Origin: Torreya grandis
Taxonomy: Eukaryota > Streptophyta > Pinopsida > Cupressales > Taxaceae
NCBI GenBank assembly: GCA_037957365.1
Contig: JARHVA010002128.1
Coordinates: forward strand, 2,365,001 to 2,429,000
Length of the DNA stretch: 64,000 bases
Direction of reading: 5' to 3'
In this document: piece by piece, positions 1 to 11,944 of the stretch
Numbering within the stretch: the stretch's first letter is position 1
How the letters are laid out: every line of letters starts with the position of its first letter
The notes under the pieces: model-generated
What the model was told of the DNA's origin: nothing
Seen by the model: only the letters and a program-made list of their open reading frames with translations
Database searches by the model: none
Translations under genes and position numbers: made by a program

Positions 1-203
1 TTCAATAAAGCCATTTTGAGCTCTAAACAAGGTAAAAGAGTTGTGTCTTTTATTTTTTTGTTGTGCTTTCATTTAGTTTTTGTTACCTAATCTCTCTCTA
101 GTGTCTACACTAGAGGTTTTAGGAATTTAGTGTGTTCATTTCTTTGGTTTTATGAGACTAACAAAATACTAACCTCCCGTCTATGTTAAACTACTATTTC
201 ACA
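1..203 (+). repeat. E1 5' LTR, last 203 bp
   Basis: Aligns base for base in length with 8564-8766, with scattered substitutions. Shared landmarks include the stretch ttagtttttgttacctaa, the tgtcta.gctagag region and ctatgtta near the end. It ends in TTCACA at 203, a standard CA terminus, and is followed after three bases by the primer-binding site. The upstream part of the LTR lies outside the window. Confidence 0.85.
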
Positions 204-206
204 TGT

Positions 207-224
207 TGGCATGCCCAATGGGAC
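207..224 (+). other. E1 primer-binding site
   Basis: TGGCATGCCCAATGGGAC starts three bases after the LTR end, the expected place for annealing of a tRNA 3' end (TGG complements CCA). E2, E3 and E4 carry close variants at the same position. I do not assign the tRNA. Confidence 0.75.
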
Positions 225-3041
225 ACCCAAAAATCCCATATAAGAAAGGAGATTAATATGCAAATTTTAGTTTTTTTAATGGATTATTAAAAATATTAAA
301 AATTCAAGTTTTTAATTCATTTTTTATGTTGTTATATTTTTATCAACTCATAGGTTACAAGTGATCGATGCCATTTATTTCAAATTTGACAGTGCCAATA
401 TCAATTTTACTAGACCAACGTTGATTACCTAAACCAACATCGATCCCTATGCAAAAAAAAACAAAATAGAGCATGATAGATCACAACTAATGAGGGTTTT
501 CTTGAGTTTTATAGATTTTATTTAGTGTCTAATAAATTGTATATTATTTTTCTGACCATTCCTTGTAGGATATAGTTATAATTTTTGGTTTTAAGCTCAT
601 TTTATTAATAACATTTAAAAAAAAACCATATTATGTTTTTCTATTTTTTTAGGAATCAACGTCGATCCCTGTAGACCAACATCAGTCCCTATGTGGATCA
701 ATTGACATTGATCTCTATGGATTGACATTGATCCCTGTGTGGGTTGACCAATGTCAATCTTTTTGGGCTGATATTGATCTCTACATAGATTGACATCGGT
801 CTATCAGAGATAAAAAATAGAAAACCTAAGAGTCAAATCTAAAATATTATCTTCTCACTCAATTCTGGGCTTATAAGAAGGAAAACCTTCTAAAAATTTT
901 AGGTTCTAAGGTGGAAAAATCAATTTTTAAACATGGTTAAATATTACAGACTTTGTTTTGTGTGCTTAAAATGAACTTAGTTCTTTTCATGTCCTATTTA
1001 TTTTTGAATTTTTTTGCAAATATTTAAAACAACTAATGCCAAGGGGTTTAAAATTCACAACATACTTTGTTTTGGTGCACTATAATTAACTTTCACATTT
1101 AGTTACATAGTCCTAAGAGTTGTCCATTTTATGATTATTTGTTGAAAGGTGTTTATTTCTAGTAAATTGAGTGACATTTTTATGCTTTCCCCCCATACAT
1201 TTTAGGGAACTCAGGTGACTAAAAGTGATCATTCTTTGCCTTTGTTTATTTAGTCCCAAAGTATGAAAAGAAAGTCTCTAAGGCCCTCCCCAAATCTGTA
1301 TGGTTTGGGTGACACCAAAATGGCCATAAAGTCTTTTCATTTGTCTTTATGTTCATGCATTTTGGCTTATGAGAGGGAGTTCATCACCTCCTCATGGGTT
1401 CTTTAGGGAAGTGTTGACTCAATAATTCATCTCCCATCATTATTTCAACTCCACTCCATGGTGGGGTATATAAATTAAGATGGTTAATCACTAAGATGGT
1501 AGTTTAAGCAATTAAACTACCTCCATTAGTGATTACTTCCCTCAAAATGTATGATCAACTCATATATTGCACTACACTGAGCAAGCTATAAATGTAGTGG
1601 TTGTAAAAAGGACAAGACCTTTTCACAAAATTTTAGTTGACATGGATCCAATTGATATGATCATAGATTATGTTATCCACACTTGGGACCATATAGAAGT
1701 GAGGGAAAATTGATAGTTTAGAATAACCCCACTTACTGTAGACATATTATTGATGTAGGACAAGTACCCCAAAGTTCCACGTCATAATAAAAACTCTTGA
1801 GAGAATATGGGGCCTAAGAACCCTACCTTCCATGTACTTTTACTTTTTTTTATTAACAATTAAATCCTCTCAAGATCGAGTATATTGATGTAATTTGATA
1901 ATATTATGAAACCTTGTTAGTTTTAAGATTTAGGACTTTACACTTAGGTGTTTTTGTCATTTTATCCTTTGTTGTATGGTTTTGAGTCAAACTATATAGT
2001 TTTTTCTATCTTACCACATCAAAAATGATTCTTATTTATGCATCACTCCTTTGTTTTAAGAGGCATTACATTTCCAATTTGAAATTATAAATGTTCCTTA
2101 GTATTTTAATCATTATTTGTATGTGTTTGTCACTTGATTAAAAAGGGTGTCGTTATGCTGTCCAATTCATTTTGAATCTTGTGCCTTGGAGTATTAAAAC
2201 CAAACCATTGATTACATTTTTAGAGCATGATAATGTCATTATGTTGATCGAATATTTTTAAAGACTTGTTTGCCTTGTGTCTAAATTCCCATTTTGAAAC
2301 CAAAACCACATGTATCTTTTGGATATATACCTAGTTTCATTATTCCATTCAGTTTTGTCTATCTTGTTGTTTGTTTAAAGAAGCCTATTTTTTCTACATT
2401 GAGTTCAAAATTAGCCTTGACAAGTTCAAATCTAAATATTAATTTATTTATGCCTATTCCTTATGTAATTTTGGCCTAGACATCAATATTTCTCTTTTGG
2501 ATTGTGTAAATTAGGTTAATTATTTATTCAATTTGAAAATTATTGTTTGTGCCTAGATTTAGGAGAACTAGCCTATATTCCATATGCCTATTATTCCATA
2601 ACTTATACCAATTGACCAAGTTCATGTTTAAATCCAAATGCCTAGTTTATGCCAAAGTGTTTCAAATTTTTCAGATTAAATCTCATACTTTTTTTTATTT
2701 AAAGTATAGCATTTGTGCCTTTTCCAAAAGACCTAGCACATATCTATTTTAAGACTAGTTTTTGTGCCTTCTTCGAAAGACCTAAAAAAAATTATTTTCC
2801 TTAGATTAGAATTGTTTGAAAAACTTTATACCCTAAGTTTGAAATTTTAGTTTTTATTAATCCACTTAGACTTTATATGTAATACATTTTATGTTAGACT
2901 ATTTTAGCCCAAGTTTTGGCATAGACTGTTTGGAGATACAACTCCAATTTTTGACCATGTTATACCAAGTTTTGACCATTTTACCTTTGGAATTATTTTT
3001 AAGAGTTTATATAACTCTAGGAATTTTGTGAAATATTCATC
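225..3041 (+). other. E1 untranslated leader, no coding recognised
   Basis: About 2.8 kb between the primer-binding site and the unknown reading frame. It is AT-rich, stop-rich in all frames and homologous in places to the E3 leader (40544-42584), for example around the sequence gttgtaaaaagg near 1600 and its reverse complement near 41530. It contains a short motif array (395-810). A TATA-like tatataaat occurs near 1468. I see no supported gene here; short open frames at 2294-2479 and 2543-2752 are not matched in E3. Confidence 0.6.
395..810 (+). repeat. E1 leader motif array (GACATTGATC / CGATCCCT)
   Basis: Degenerate repeats built on TTGACATTGATCYCTATG and related ACCAACATCGATCCCT occur around 400-450 and densely from 655 to 805. 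A related array (ACCGATGTCAGT and its complement) lies at 42280-42460 in E3, at the same position just inside the primer-binding site. This is a family feature of the leader; function unknown. Confidence 0.6.
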
Positions 3042-5378
3042 ATTGATGTGGATAGGTGTCATTACACTCATAATGGATCCATTTAAAATCCAAGTTATGA
3101 TAATGTGGCTACACAAATTGACTTTGATCAAGACCCCTATGGTGATGATGTTGTTTGTAAGATGGATCCTTATCCTCCTTAAAATACTCAATCAGGAGAA
3201 CAAAGTCAAGATACTCAAGAGAAAAATGTGGTGATACCTTTTTTGGGCATATTAACATACCAAGTTCCCCCTTTCGTGCCTAATGGCACCTGATCCCCTA
3301 CCTATACCATTAACCCTCCTTTGTACTACATGATCCACCAAGTTCCATAGCATCCAAAACTTACCATTATAAGGCCTCATCTTTTGGCTCATGACAAAAA
3401 TTGAGCTTCAAAAATCCCTACCATTACCATTATATCACCTCATCCTTTGTCATATGTGAGAAACCAAGCTTCTTAATTCCCTACCATTACCATTCTAAGA
3501 CCTCATCCTTTGGATTGTGTGAATAACCAAGATTCAAAATTCCCTATCATTACCATTCCAAGACCTCATCCTTTCACTTATGAAAGTAACCCAAATTTTA
3601 AATACCCTACCATTACCATTCCAATCCCTTCTAAGTATGGTATCTCACTATCGCAACAAAGTTATGCAATCATAACTCAATGGGCCACAATTACCATCCC
3701 AAGCCAGATGCCAACCTTTGTTAATCCCATCATAGATAATCCTATCATTATCCAACTATTATCCATTCCTCATCTAGTGGAAACCTTCCCCCACTTTAGA
3801 AAACCCATACCAATATTTGAGCCATAATCAAGCCAATCAATACCTCTCCAACTAAGCCCATCATTAGAAGACCAAGATATGTTCAAAACTAGTATTTGAA
3901 AACTAATTGTAAACCAAGGATAAGAGAACCAAATAATTAATGATGTTTTTGTTGAAAAACTAATTTTTGACAAGTCAACCTATGATGAATTGCATTTTGA
4001 TACTGCCCCTATTATCGAGGAGTCTCACTTTGACAAGCTAGTATTTATTGAGTCACTTCTTAATGATTATAACTAGCTTTGGGCAAAGCATTATCTTGAC
4101 CAATATCATATCTTTAAATATCCTCCCTTTGATAATTTATTATTTATGGAGTTATGTCTTAACCTTTTTCTATTCATGGAGGAGTCTCAATTTGACAAAT
4201 AATTATCTATAGTGCCCATTATGCCATCACATGTCATTACTTGTCCAAAACCAGACATTCAACTAGACATCATTGTAGCAACATCCACAATAGATGAAAA
4301 ATCAACATTTAAGTTAGGTTTTATTATTGAACTAACATCAGACTTATCATCAAAAGTAGGATCAACATCAATCTCAACATTTCATTTACAATCCCTTGAG
4401 TCAGCCTCATCATCAGAATTAGAATACATTCATAGTTTTTACAACATTGGTTATACATGCCTTGTAGATCAATTTAAAAACATTTGTGATCCTTCTAAAT
4501 TTTTTTAGGATGATTACTTTAACATCAGCACAATTTATCCTATTATATTCTGTGAGGATTGGGTTACCTCTTCTCATTCCATTACTATTCCACATACCAT
4601 TGCCACTAACCAACTTAGCCATTATATTCACATTCCACCTCCCATAAGTGTTGATTAAGACTGATAGAATCATACCTTGTTTTTATACATCCATGGTGAC
4701 ATACCAGTTGAAAAATATTAGGGGGACCAAGAACACATTCATGTAGAAGAAGAAAACTCTCCTAGTGAAATATTTTTGGAGGTACTAGAGGACAATCAAA
4801 GTCTAAAATCATCATCTTCTAATGAAATATTTTTGGAGGTGATAAAATACAATTAAATTCAAAAGTCAATGTTACTTAGTGAAACCTTTTTGGAGGCACT
4901 AGGGGAAAATCAAAACAACTTCAGTATTAAAAACCTCTTTGAGGTTCTAATAGATAAGTATAATAGTTCTTTACTACTTAATGAAGAAATTATTAAATAT
5001 AACATTAATACAGCTTCCAATCTACAACATAATTAGATGTTAGATATTCTCAGGACCAAAAAACAAAAAAATATGGTGGTCCTATCAAGAGCATAATCAT
5101 AAGTCTTCATACCCACCAAAAATAAAATTATGTTGAATACAAAATTAACAAAAAAATTTGTGCCTAAAAATTCTAATCTTTATTTATTTCCCAACCATTA
5201 CACATTCCATTATCATCCACCTTTACATTTCTAAATCAAATCTATCATCCAATTTTTATTGGTATTTACCATCCCTAGTTGTACTTTCCTTTATAGAGGC
5301 TACAAAGAAACCTTGTCTCAAAGTTTGGAGGAAACAAAATCAATGACCAACTAAGATCAAAAAATTATTGGATTCTAA
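3042..5378 (+). pseudogene. E1 unknown reading frame, about 778 codons, decayed
   Basis: One frame stays aligned from 3042 to a TAA at 5376-5378, interrupted by about 22 stop codons but with no frameshift. Its sequence matches, at the protein level and in the same order, the E3 frame on the other strand. In order it shows an acidic N-terminal part, 21-residue repeats with IPRPHP (3340-3650), two EESHFDK-type motifs (near 4015 and 4180), an NDYNxLW motif near 4064, a Ser/Thr/Glu-rich part with NIGYTCLVDQF near 4445, SETFLEALGEN repeats (4760-4910), and a C-terminal block with LYLFPNH and FLYRGYK. The start is placed at ATT 3042 because the E3 copy has ATG there; the stop position is shared by all copies. 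I see no zinc knuckle, protease, RT or integrase motif. A fast-evolving gag is possible, but the family is not recognised. Confidence 0.7.
3340..3650 (+). repeat. 63-bp coding tandem repeat in E1 ORF
   Basis: About five degenerate units with a 63 bp period; the hexamer CCTCAT of the RPHP codons starts at 3375, 3438, 3501 and 3564. Each unit encodes 21 residues of the form FPTITIxRPHPLxxVxNQ. The same repeat is present in E3 at 39672-39930. Confidence 0.75.
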
Positions 5379-5896
5379 ATATATAGTAGGTACTTGATAG
5401 AGAAACTATTCGAAAGAGCCGTGGGTTATAAATTTCAACATTTTTTACTATTTTTGTTATATCACATGCTGATCAGGATGTGCATCTCCACATCAACAGG
5501 AATAATAAAAACATTTACCTTATTATTTTAATTTTTACATTTACCTCATCATTATGATTTACCATTCATCTTATCATTATTTCATACCCTTCCAATTACC
5601 TTACCTTATCACTTGGGGTTAATCCTAATACCATTGTAGCCAATTGTCATCCTATCATCTTCCTTGTGTCATATCATATGCCATCCCACCATACCCATCA
5701 TTATTAGACCAAATTATTTTGACCTAACCTACCTAACCATTTTCACCTTGAATCTATTAGTTCTTATAGCATCTTCCATGAGGGTATTTTGATCTTGTTT
5801 TAGTAGTTTTAGGATTCTATGTCTAATTGGCAATGTATGAAAGTAGTATGACAGTGGATTTGGCAAGTTATCTTTCATTTATGTTAGACTGGTACC

Positions 5897-6027
5897 ACTA
5901 ATTATAACTACCTATGGGAAAATTAGTATACCAACTTTTGTTACTAATTATAACCACATATAGAAAAATTAGTAGCATATATATATGTCATTATTTTTTA
6001 ATTATAACTACCTATGGGAAAATTAGG
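5897..6027 (+). repeat. Three palindromic motif copies in E1 tail
   Basis: Copies at 5897-5927, 5943-5973 and 5999-6027. The first reads ACTAATT, then a core ATAACTACCTATGGGAA, then AATTAGT, so the 7 bp ends are complementary. This is the + orientation of the motif found many times in E3. Confidence 0.75.
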
Positions 6028-7287
6028 AACAACACATTTTATCATGCATTGTTGTATCACTTTGCAATTACTATTATTTTATACCCTACCTTTTACCTTA
6101 GTTTGATAAAAAAAACTTGGTTGAATCTTCCTACCTTTTGTGTTGGCATAACTACCATGACTTGAGGTCCTAATTGGATTATGTAGCAGAACTCAATTCA
6201 AATTGCAGTCATCTCAGTCCCCCCTTTTCCATATGCTCTCATCATTTTATGAGCAACCTAAGCCAATGATCTTGCCATTTTATGAGTGGTATCTTGTTAA
6301 TCTATAATGAGTTAATATACCTCAAAATTACAAAAAAATAAAACATTTCAAAATCCTAAAAATTATAAAATTGACTTACAATCTCCTTGAGAGATATTAA
6401 GCCTCCAAAATACAAAAACATTTATCCTATTTAAACCTAGTCAGTCATCCTCACTCTGCCCTACTGGGGAAAATCCATTATTAGTTATAATCCATTCCAT
6501 TAACATTGGGATTATGACCATTACCTTTTCATGTATCCTTCCATAGGGACACCACCCATTTATCATTCCATTGACCCTTCACATGTAGGTATTGACTTAA
6601 TTAATGATAAGGTTCTTTCTGTTGCTTTTACTTTTAGACTTTCTATGTGTTTGTTTGCTTATTTTTTATTTTTTTTATTTTTTAGTTTATTTAATTTAAT
6701 TATTGTGCCTTGACATAGTCTATATGAATTCATTGGGTGATTACATGTGCATTATCCTTGAGTCCATCCATATTCATACATCAACATTATCATCATGGTC
6801 TTTATCATTGGTACATTATTTTCAATTATTTACTAGATTATGAGTCAGTATTTATGCACGTTTTAGCTAAATTATCATGGTTTTTTATATCATGATGCAT
6901 ACCATCACATGATACAAAAAAATTATCTCAATAAATCTTACAATCAATGGATCCATAAAAATGTTTCCTTGGTAACCTTGTTAAACCCTCCCACCCTCCT
7001 TGATAAAATAAACCTAGATCAATGCTAAAAGGATGAGCATCTCCACATTAGTAGGTAAAAATAAATCATTCAAATTTATCAATTCTTATTCCTATAATCA
7101 TCTCTTTCATCACTTTTCACATCCTTGTATGCCTGGTTGTTTATGGCTTCTTCAGTCATTAGATCCTCACATTTGTGTTTGTGCCCACTCATATTTAATC
7201 TATACAATAGGTCGTATCCTTGAGTTATGATTTTTAATTTGACATAATAGGTTATGAATAATAATCATTATTCAATCCATGTCATCT

Positions 7288-7436
7288 TAATGATTATAAC
7301 CATATGTGATCAAATCATTATTTTGACTCATCTGCCCTATTAGGGCATGTGCCTATGCCACTAATTATAACCACCTTTGGGAAAATTAGTGTCTCAACCT
7401 TTATTACTGATTATAAATATTTTTGGTTAAATTAGT
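7288..7436 (+). repeat. Three further palindromic motif copies in E1
   Basis: Copies near 7290-7320 (arms AATGATT/AATCATT), 7360-7390 (arms CTAATT/AATTAG) and a weak one near 7406-7436. Their arm sequences differ, but those of the first two pair. Confidence 0.65.
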
Positions 7437-7559
7437 AATTTTATAATATAATTCATGAAAGAAATGTCTTTATTATATTAATCTCACCCATGGTATAATT
7501 TCATTCTTTTTCTTCTTTCTTTTTGAGGGACCATCCATCAATCATATGGGTTGACCACT

Positions 7560-7572
7560 CCCTCAAGGGGGC
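7560..7572 (+). other. Purine tract, possible E1 polypurine tract
   Basis: CCTCAAGGGGGC is preserved in E3 at 33628-33640 and 43968-43980 (reverse strand, CCCTCRAGGGGGC). A G-run like this often primes plus-strand synthesis next to the 3' LTR. However, no TG terminus follows directly, and the copy at 43968 has matching sequence on both sides, so the call is weak. Confidence 0.3.
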
Positions 7573-8329
7573 ATCATTATAGGATTCCCAAACATTATTT
7601 GGAGCTTATTATTCAATAATTATCTTATTTTATTATTAATGTATTATTTAATTGTTTTATAATACATTATTTTTCCTATAGCTTATAATGCCTTCCCAAA
7701 TAGAGGCAAACTATAGACACCTAAAACCAGCCACAACTAGCTTCCAACCAAACTTCAAACTGATTCCTACCAACCATTGCAAATTAAGTCTAGGAATAAC
7801 TAAAAACCCCAAATTTTCTTGTGAATCATTCATCAAATCTCAAAATCATGTTGAGACATCCCTAATTAGGGTATTATATGATATATGAAATAATAACCTC
7901 TCATGGATTCATCCATAATCACCTTATGGCATCACAATTGTCAATTTGGTCTATTAACCTATTAAATGGGGCACTTAATCACTTGATCAAATCTTGAAAG
8001 AGCTAAAAGGCTAATCTAAATCAATTAAAAACCTAAAATATTAAATTCCTAGTTGAATTATCCATTTAAAATTAATGAATACCTAAAAAAAGAAATTCAA
8101 AAATCAAAATACCCTAACCTTTCATCATTGCCTTTACAAGTTGTCAAGCTCTTTGAGAATATTCTAAAATATCTAATTTGAGAGCCATGCCTAGTAATTT
8201 CAAATCATAATTAATTTAAAACTATTAATTCTATTGGAGTTTTTTTTATCTCACCTAGGCTTAATTTAAACCCATTCAAAGCCTAAACTCAACCTTGACT
8301 TACCTTCAGTGAGAGTTAATTCTTAAGGA

Positions 8330-8337
8330 TATAAATA
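8330..8337 (+). promoter_or_regulatory. E1 LTR TATA box
   Basis: TATAAATA followed by CAAGGCCTTACC. The same module (TATAAATA or TATAAACA, then GGAGGCCTTACC) lies in both E3 LTR copies at 43061-43068 and 32720-32727, 436-463 bp from the LTR end in all three. Conserved position and sequence support an LTR promoter. Confidence 0.65.
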
Positions 8338-8563
8338 CAAGGCCTTACCTATTGAATCATAATTTGTTTTGTTGTAAAGTTATTATGCACAAATATCTTC
8401 AACTAGATATTTTATGTATTATTATAATACCTAAATGCTTATCAAGTGGTGTTATCATGCTCAAATATTAAGTTAAGCAATCACAAGCCAAGGTGCTAAG
8501 GAGAGAAGGAGCCAAGCAACCTCCATTAATGAAAACTTCTTGATGCATAAGCTGAGCAAACCA

Positions 8564-8766
8564 TTCAAAAAATCCATTTGGATCTATAAGTAGGGTAAAA
8601 GAGTTATTTATTTTATGTTTTTATTATGCTTTCATTTAGTTTTTGTTACCTAAGCATGTACTAGTGTCTAGGCTAGAGGTGTTAGGAATTTAATGTGTTC
8701 ATATCATTGGTTTTATAAGACTAACACAAAACTAATCTCCCCTCTATGTTAGATTTCTAGTTCATA
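8564..8766 (+). repeat. E1 3' LTR, terminal 203 bp
   Basis: Matches 1-203 colinearly and ends TTCATA where the 5' copy ends TTCACA. The upstream part of this LTR, with the TATA box at 8330, certainly continues to the left, but its start is not resolved. Confidence 0.8.
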
Positions 8767-11504
8767 GATAGTACCAAAATTTATTAGATGATATTGATAA
8801 CCTCCTAAATATATCTAAAAGTGAAAAAAAATTGAAGTATTGAAAAAAAGGCAAAAAATCAAGTTCTTAAAAATACCAGGTCTAGTAGATCTTATGTTTG
8901 GAGGGTTTTATGTAGGTTCTTGAATCAGACAAGGTAATCATCTCATTAGAATGATATCATATCATATGAGAGCTAAAATTTGATACTGGGCTAAGTTTAA
9001 ATTATTTTTGAAAATATAAATCTCATTATTATTTATATTCAATGACACATGACACTTATGATTTAAAATTAGGGTTTCTACTATTAATACATGCATTAAC
9101 TATAAAATTTGATATCTTCAATCTTGCTTATCAATTTTACCTCTCATTAGTTACATTCAAATACATATAAAATGATAGTCCATATGCTTAAATTTATATA
9201 ATTTTATATTTCCATGATAGAACATGCGGCTAAATACATTTATTTATTATATTTGTATGACCTTGATTAAAACCCTAGAGCCTTATCACCTACAATTGGA
9301 GTAAACTATGACAAATGATTTATAAATTTGACATTACCTTTTAAAATCTTATGTCATCATAAATATATTATTGTAGACACATAAACTTAGTCATAAGTAC
9401 TTTATAATGTTAATTTTTGACATATTCCTAACCACATGACTTGAACCCAATTACATGACTCTTATTTGCCATTCCTCTAAGTTGTTTATCTATATGTTGG
9501 TTTCACCCCTATTTTTCATTATCACTATATAGAAATATCAATGTAAAATGCTCAAGTATGTAAAAAAAACATTTATATTATTCCTTGAAAATCATGATTT
9601 TCTATGTTCCTCCTAGATAAGTCTACTCTAAGCACACAATAATGTATAATTTCATTGTCCACTTGGGTTGGTCACGTCCCTCACCAAACAATGGCTTGTT
9701 TCCAAATTTGAAAACATGTTTCATAAGGCTAGATAAAGGAAATTATCAAAATATTTACCTATAAATACATGTCAAAAGTAATTAATTTCCCCCACTTTTT
9801 ATTCATTTGGTATAAGTATTTATACTTCTACACATTGAGAAACTTCTCCCTATTCTACCAAAATTATTAATCATTCATAAGGAACAATAGTAAGCCAAGT
9901 TAAGAGCCCTCTATAGTAAGTCAATAACTATCAATGTAAAATCTTAAATCCATATTTTAGATACACAAATATAGTCAAAGGATAAAATTTTCACATTCAC
10001 TTTAGGTGGGATAAATATGTGATCTTGATTTCCTTCCTTAGAGTATTGGATATGTAGGCATCAATCAATCATCAATTGAGTGATTGAGATCAGCTCAACC
10101 TATTACACTCCCCTATTTTTCTTGCAATTTTTCAAGATATCAAAGTGCCTTAAGGTTTTAAAATACAAGATAAGACAAACATTAATTTTTTCATGTCTAA
10201 AATATAAATTAAATATATGAAAATTTTAATCATTCAGAGGTGCAACGATTAGTTCAAACACATTGTCAACCCAGACAAGTCCATGATCAATGAAATCAAG
10301 CACACTGCACCATTTATTTATAATTGTGATCCTTATAGATTCATATTTTATTTATAATTTTCCTCTATCATTTTCATATTTATATTTTCTTTATTTTTTT
10401 CTATCTATTGTCTACTAGAGTCAACAACGATAGTTTTTTTATGATTATCAGACTAGATTACACTATGTCACAATCCACAGTCTAGATTATATTTTTGTTT
10501 TTTATTTTAATATTGATCCATCATAGTTAAATATTAATATGATTTTAATATTAAAATAATAATAATAATAATAATAATAGTCAACATAGATAAGTGTGTG
10601 AGATAAATATTACTCCTTCCTAGTACTTTCCCAAAATAGTACTTTTCAATATTTAGATATTTGTTAAAATCAAAATAGTTAATCATTATATACATTTAGA
10701 ATTCTAATATCTTCTAGTTTTACACCTATATTATCAAATAAATACTTATTAATTATTTCAATTCATTTATTTAGTTCTTTTATCAAAAATAGGGTAAAAT
10801 ATATTGATGAACCCAAGCCTTTTATTTTAAACCTCCACTTTTTGATTTCATTTTCATTTTTCTTTGTTTTCCTAAAAATTGTGTTTGAATAGTTTTAAAA
10901 CTTATAGGAGTTGTCACTCTAGGAAAAACATTTAGTGTTTTACCCACATCATGGCATGAGGGGTACTACCACAACACTCAAACCATTAGATAACACTATT
11001 AATGGATTTTAGTTTCCATGTATCTCATAATATATCAAAAATCTCTAGAATTCTATTCTAATTCATAGGAAGCTTTCAACCATTTATTCCTATAGTGCAT
11101 CAGTAAGTGGCTATCCCCAAGATGTTACTCTCAATCTACCCCATGAGATGGTATAATGTGGCTAAGATAAAATTGTAATCCTTTATAATAAGTGCCTTTG
11201 AGACCAAACCTACTACTTATGACTGATATCAATATATCTAAGAGCCTACAAAGTAAACAAACCCTTGTCTATTTGTACCCATTTTTATTTTTCTTGGTAC
11301 CTTTGCATGTCACCTAAGAAGGTCACTTCTCTTTATTTAAGGAATAGTGTTATATTAATTATAATTCATATGTATCATACTCATATTACTCTAATATATT
11401 CCCCAATGAATGATATAGATAATATTGATCATTATGTTGATGCAACACTTGAAAATTATATGCACATTGAAGATAATGTTAGTGATAAAAATGATAATCA
11501 AGAT
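8767..11504. other. Unassigned AT-rich sequence
   Basis: No coding frame, LTR end or family match that I can support. It contains a short (AAT)n tract at 10553-10579 and a 98-codon open frame at 11265-11561, Asn/Asp-rich at its end, with no recognisable motif. It is probably old repeat sequence. Confidence 0.4.
10553..10579 (+). repeat. (AAT)n microsatellite
   Basis: About nine AAT/TAA units in an AT-rich context. Confidence 0.9.
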
Positions 11505-11585
11505 AATGAAAATGATTTAACTTATTTGGGAATAATGAAGTTTTATTATTATTTTAGTTAAGGGTCTAGATTAATAAATTAGTAC
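11505..11585 (+). repeat. P repeat copy 1, left part, split by E2
   Basis: The stretch with gggtctagattaataaatta just before E2 matches 46752-46830 in P copy 2. The match resumes after E2 at 22743. The last five bases, AGTAC (11581-11585), are the left target-site duplication. Confidence 0.8.
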
Positions 11586-11944
11586 TGTTGACCATTTTTT
11601 GGGTCTAACAAGCCAAAAAAAATGGTCCCCTTCTTCTTCTGATGTTTTAGTCCATTTCATTTTTTGATTTTACACAAGTCCAGGAATTTCTACAAACTCT
11701 ACAAGTCTAAATCTACAGACTCAGCAGGGTTTGGTTTTCTATGGACTTAGTAGGGCTTTGTTTTTTTATGGACTCAGCAGTGAGTTTTTTCTATGGACTC
11801 TACAGGTGTAATCTTTGATAGATGAAGAACTAGTTTAGAGAGTGCAAGGTTTTGCAAAGATTCTTTAGAATCTTGTCTAAATAAATTCATAAGGAAAGAG
11901 GGCTAAAATGGTTCAGAAGACACTTTTCCTTAAGGTTGGAAGAG

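Larger units (their letters stand above)
5379..7559 (+). other. E1 tail between ORF and purine tract
   Basis: Non-coding tail homologous in order to the E3 tail. The block at 6215-6320, with repeated ATTTTATGAG, matches reverse-strand sequence near 37130 and 34650. The poly(T) block near 6660 matches 36900-36960, and the block near 7035 matches 34015. It holds copies of the palindromic motif described separately. No gene is supported. Confidence 0.55.
1..8766 (+). mobile_element. E1: degenerate LTR retrotransposon with unknown ORF, 5' end outside window
   Basis: The first 203 bases align without net gaps to 8564-8766, which marks both as the 3' end of an LTR. A primer-binding-site-like sequence follows the first copy at 207. 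Between them lie a long leader, a decayed reading frame of about 780 codons (3042-5378) and a long 3' tail. I see no reverse transcriptase or integrase, so the element looks non-autonomous, or lost those genes. It is closely related to E3 on the other strand. The start of the 3' LTR cannot be fixed: homology to E3 runs through the tail into the reading frame. The sequence after the 3' LTR end starts gatag, but the matching 5' flank is outside the window. Confidence 0.8.

Noticed and set aside
5158..5346. 62-codon + strand frame
   Set aside because: A shadow in another phase of the unknown E1 reading frame, whose phase is set by alignment with E3.
5897..6027. CRISPR-like spaced palindromes
   Set aside because: Spacing is irregular, spacers are not of uniform length, copies occur in two separate elements in a plant context, and no cas-like gene is present.
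11265..11561. 98-codon frame ending in an Asn/Asp-rich tail
   Set aside because: No recognisable domain; the tail overlaps the start of P copy 1 and is not kept in copy 2.
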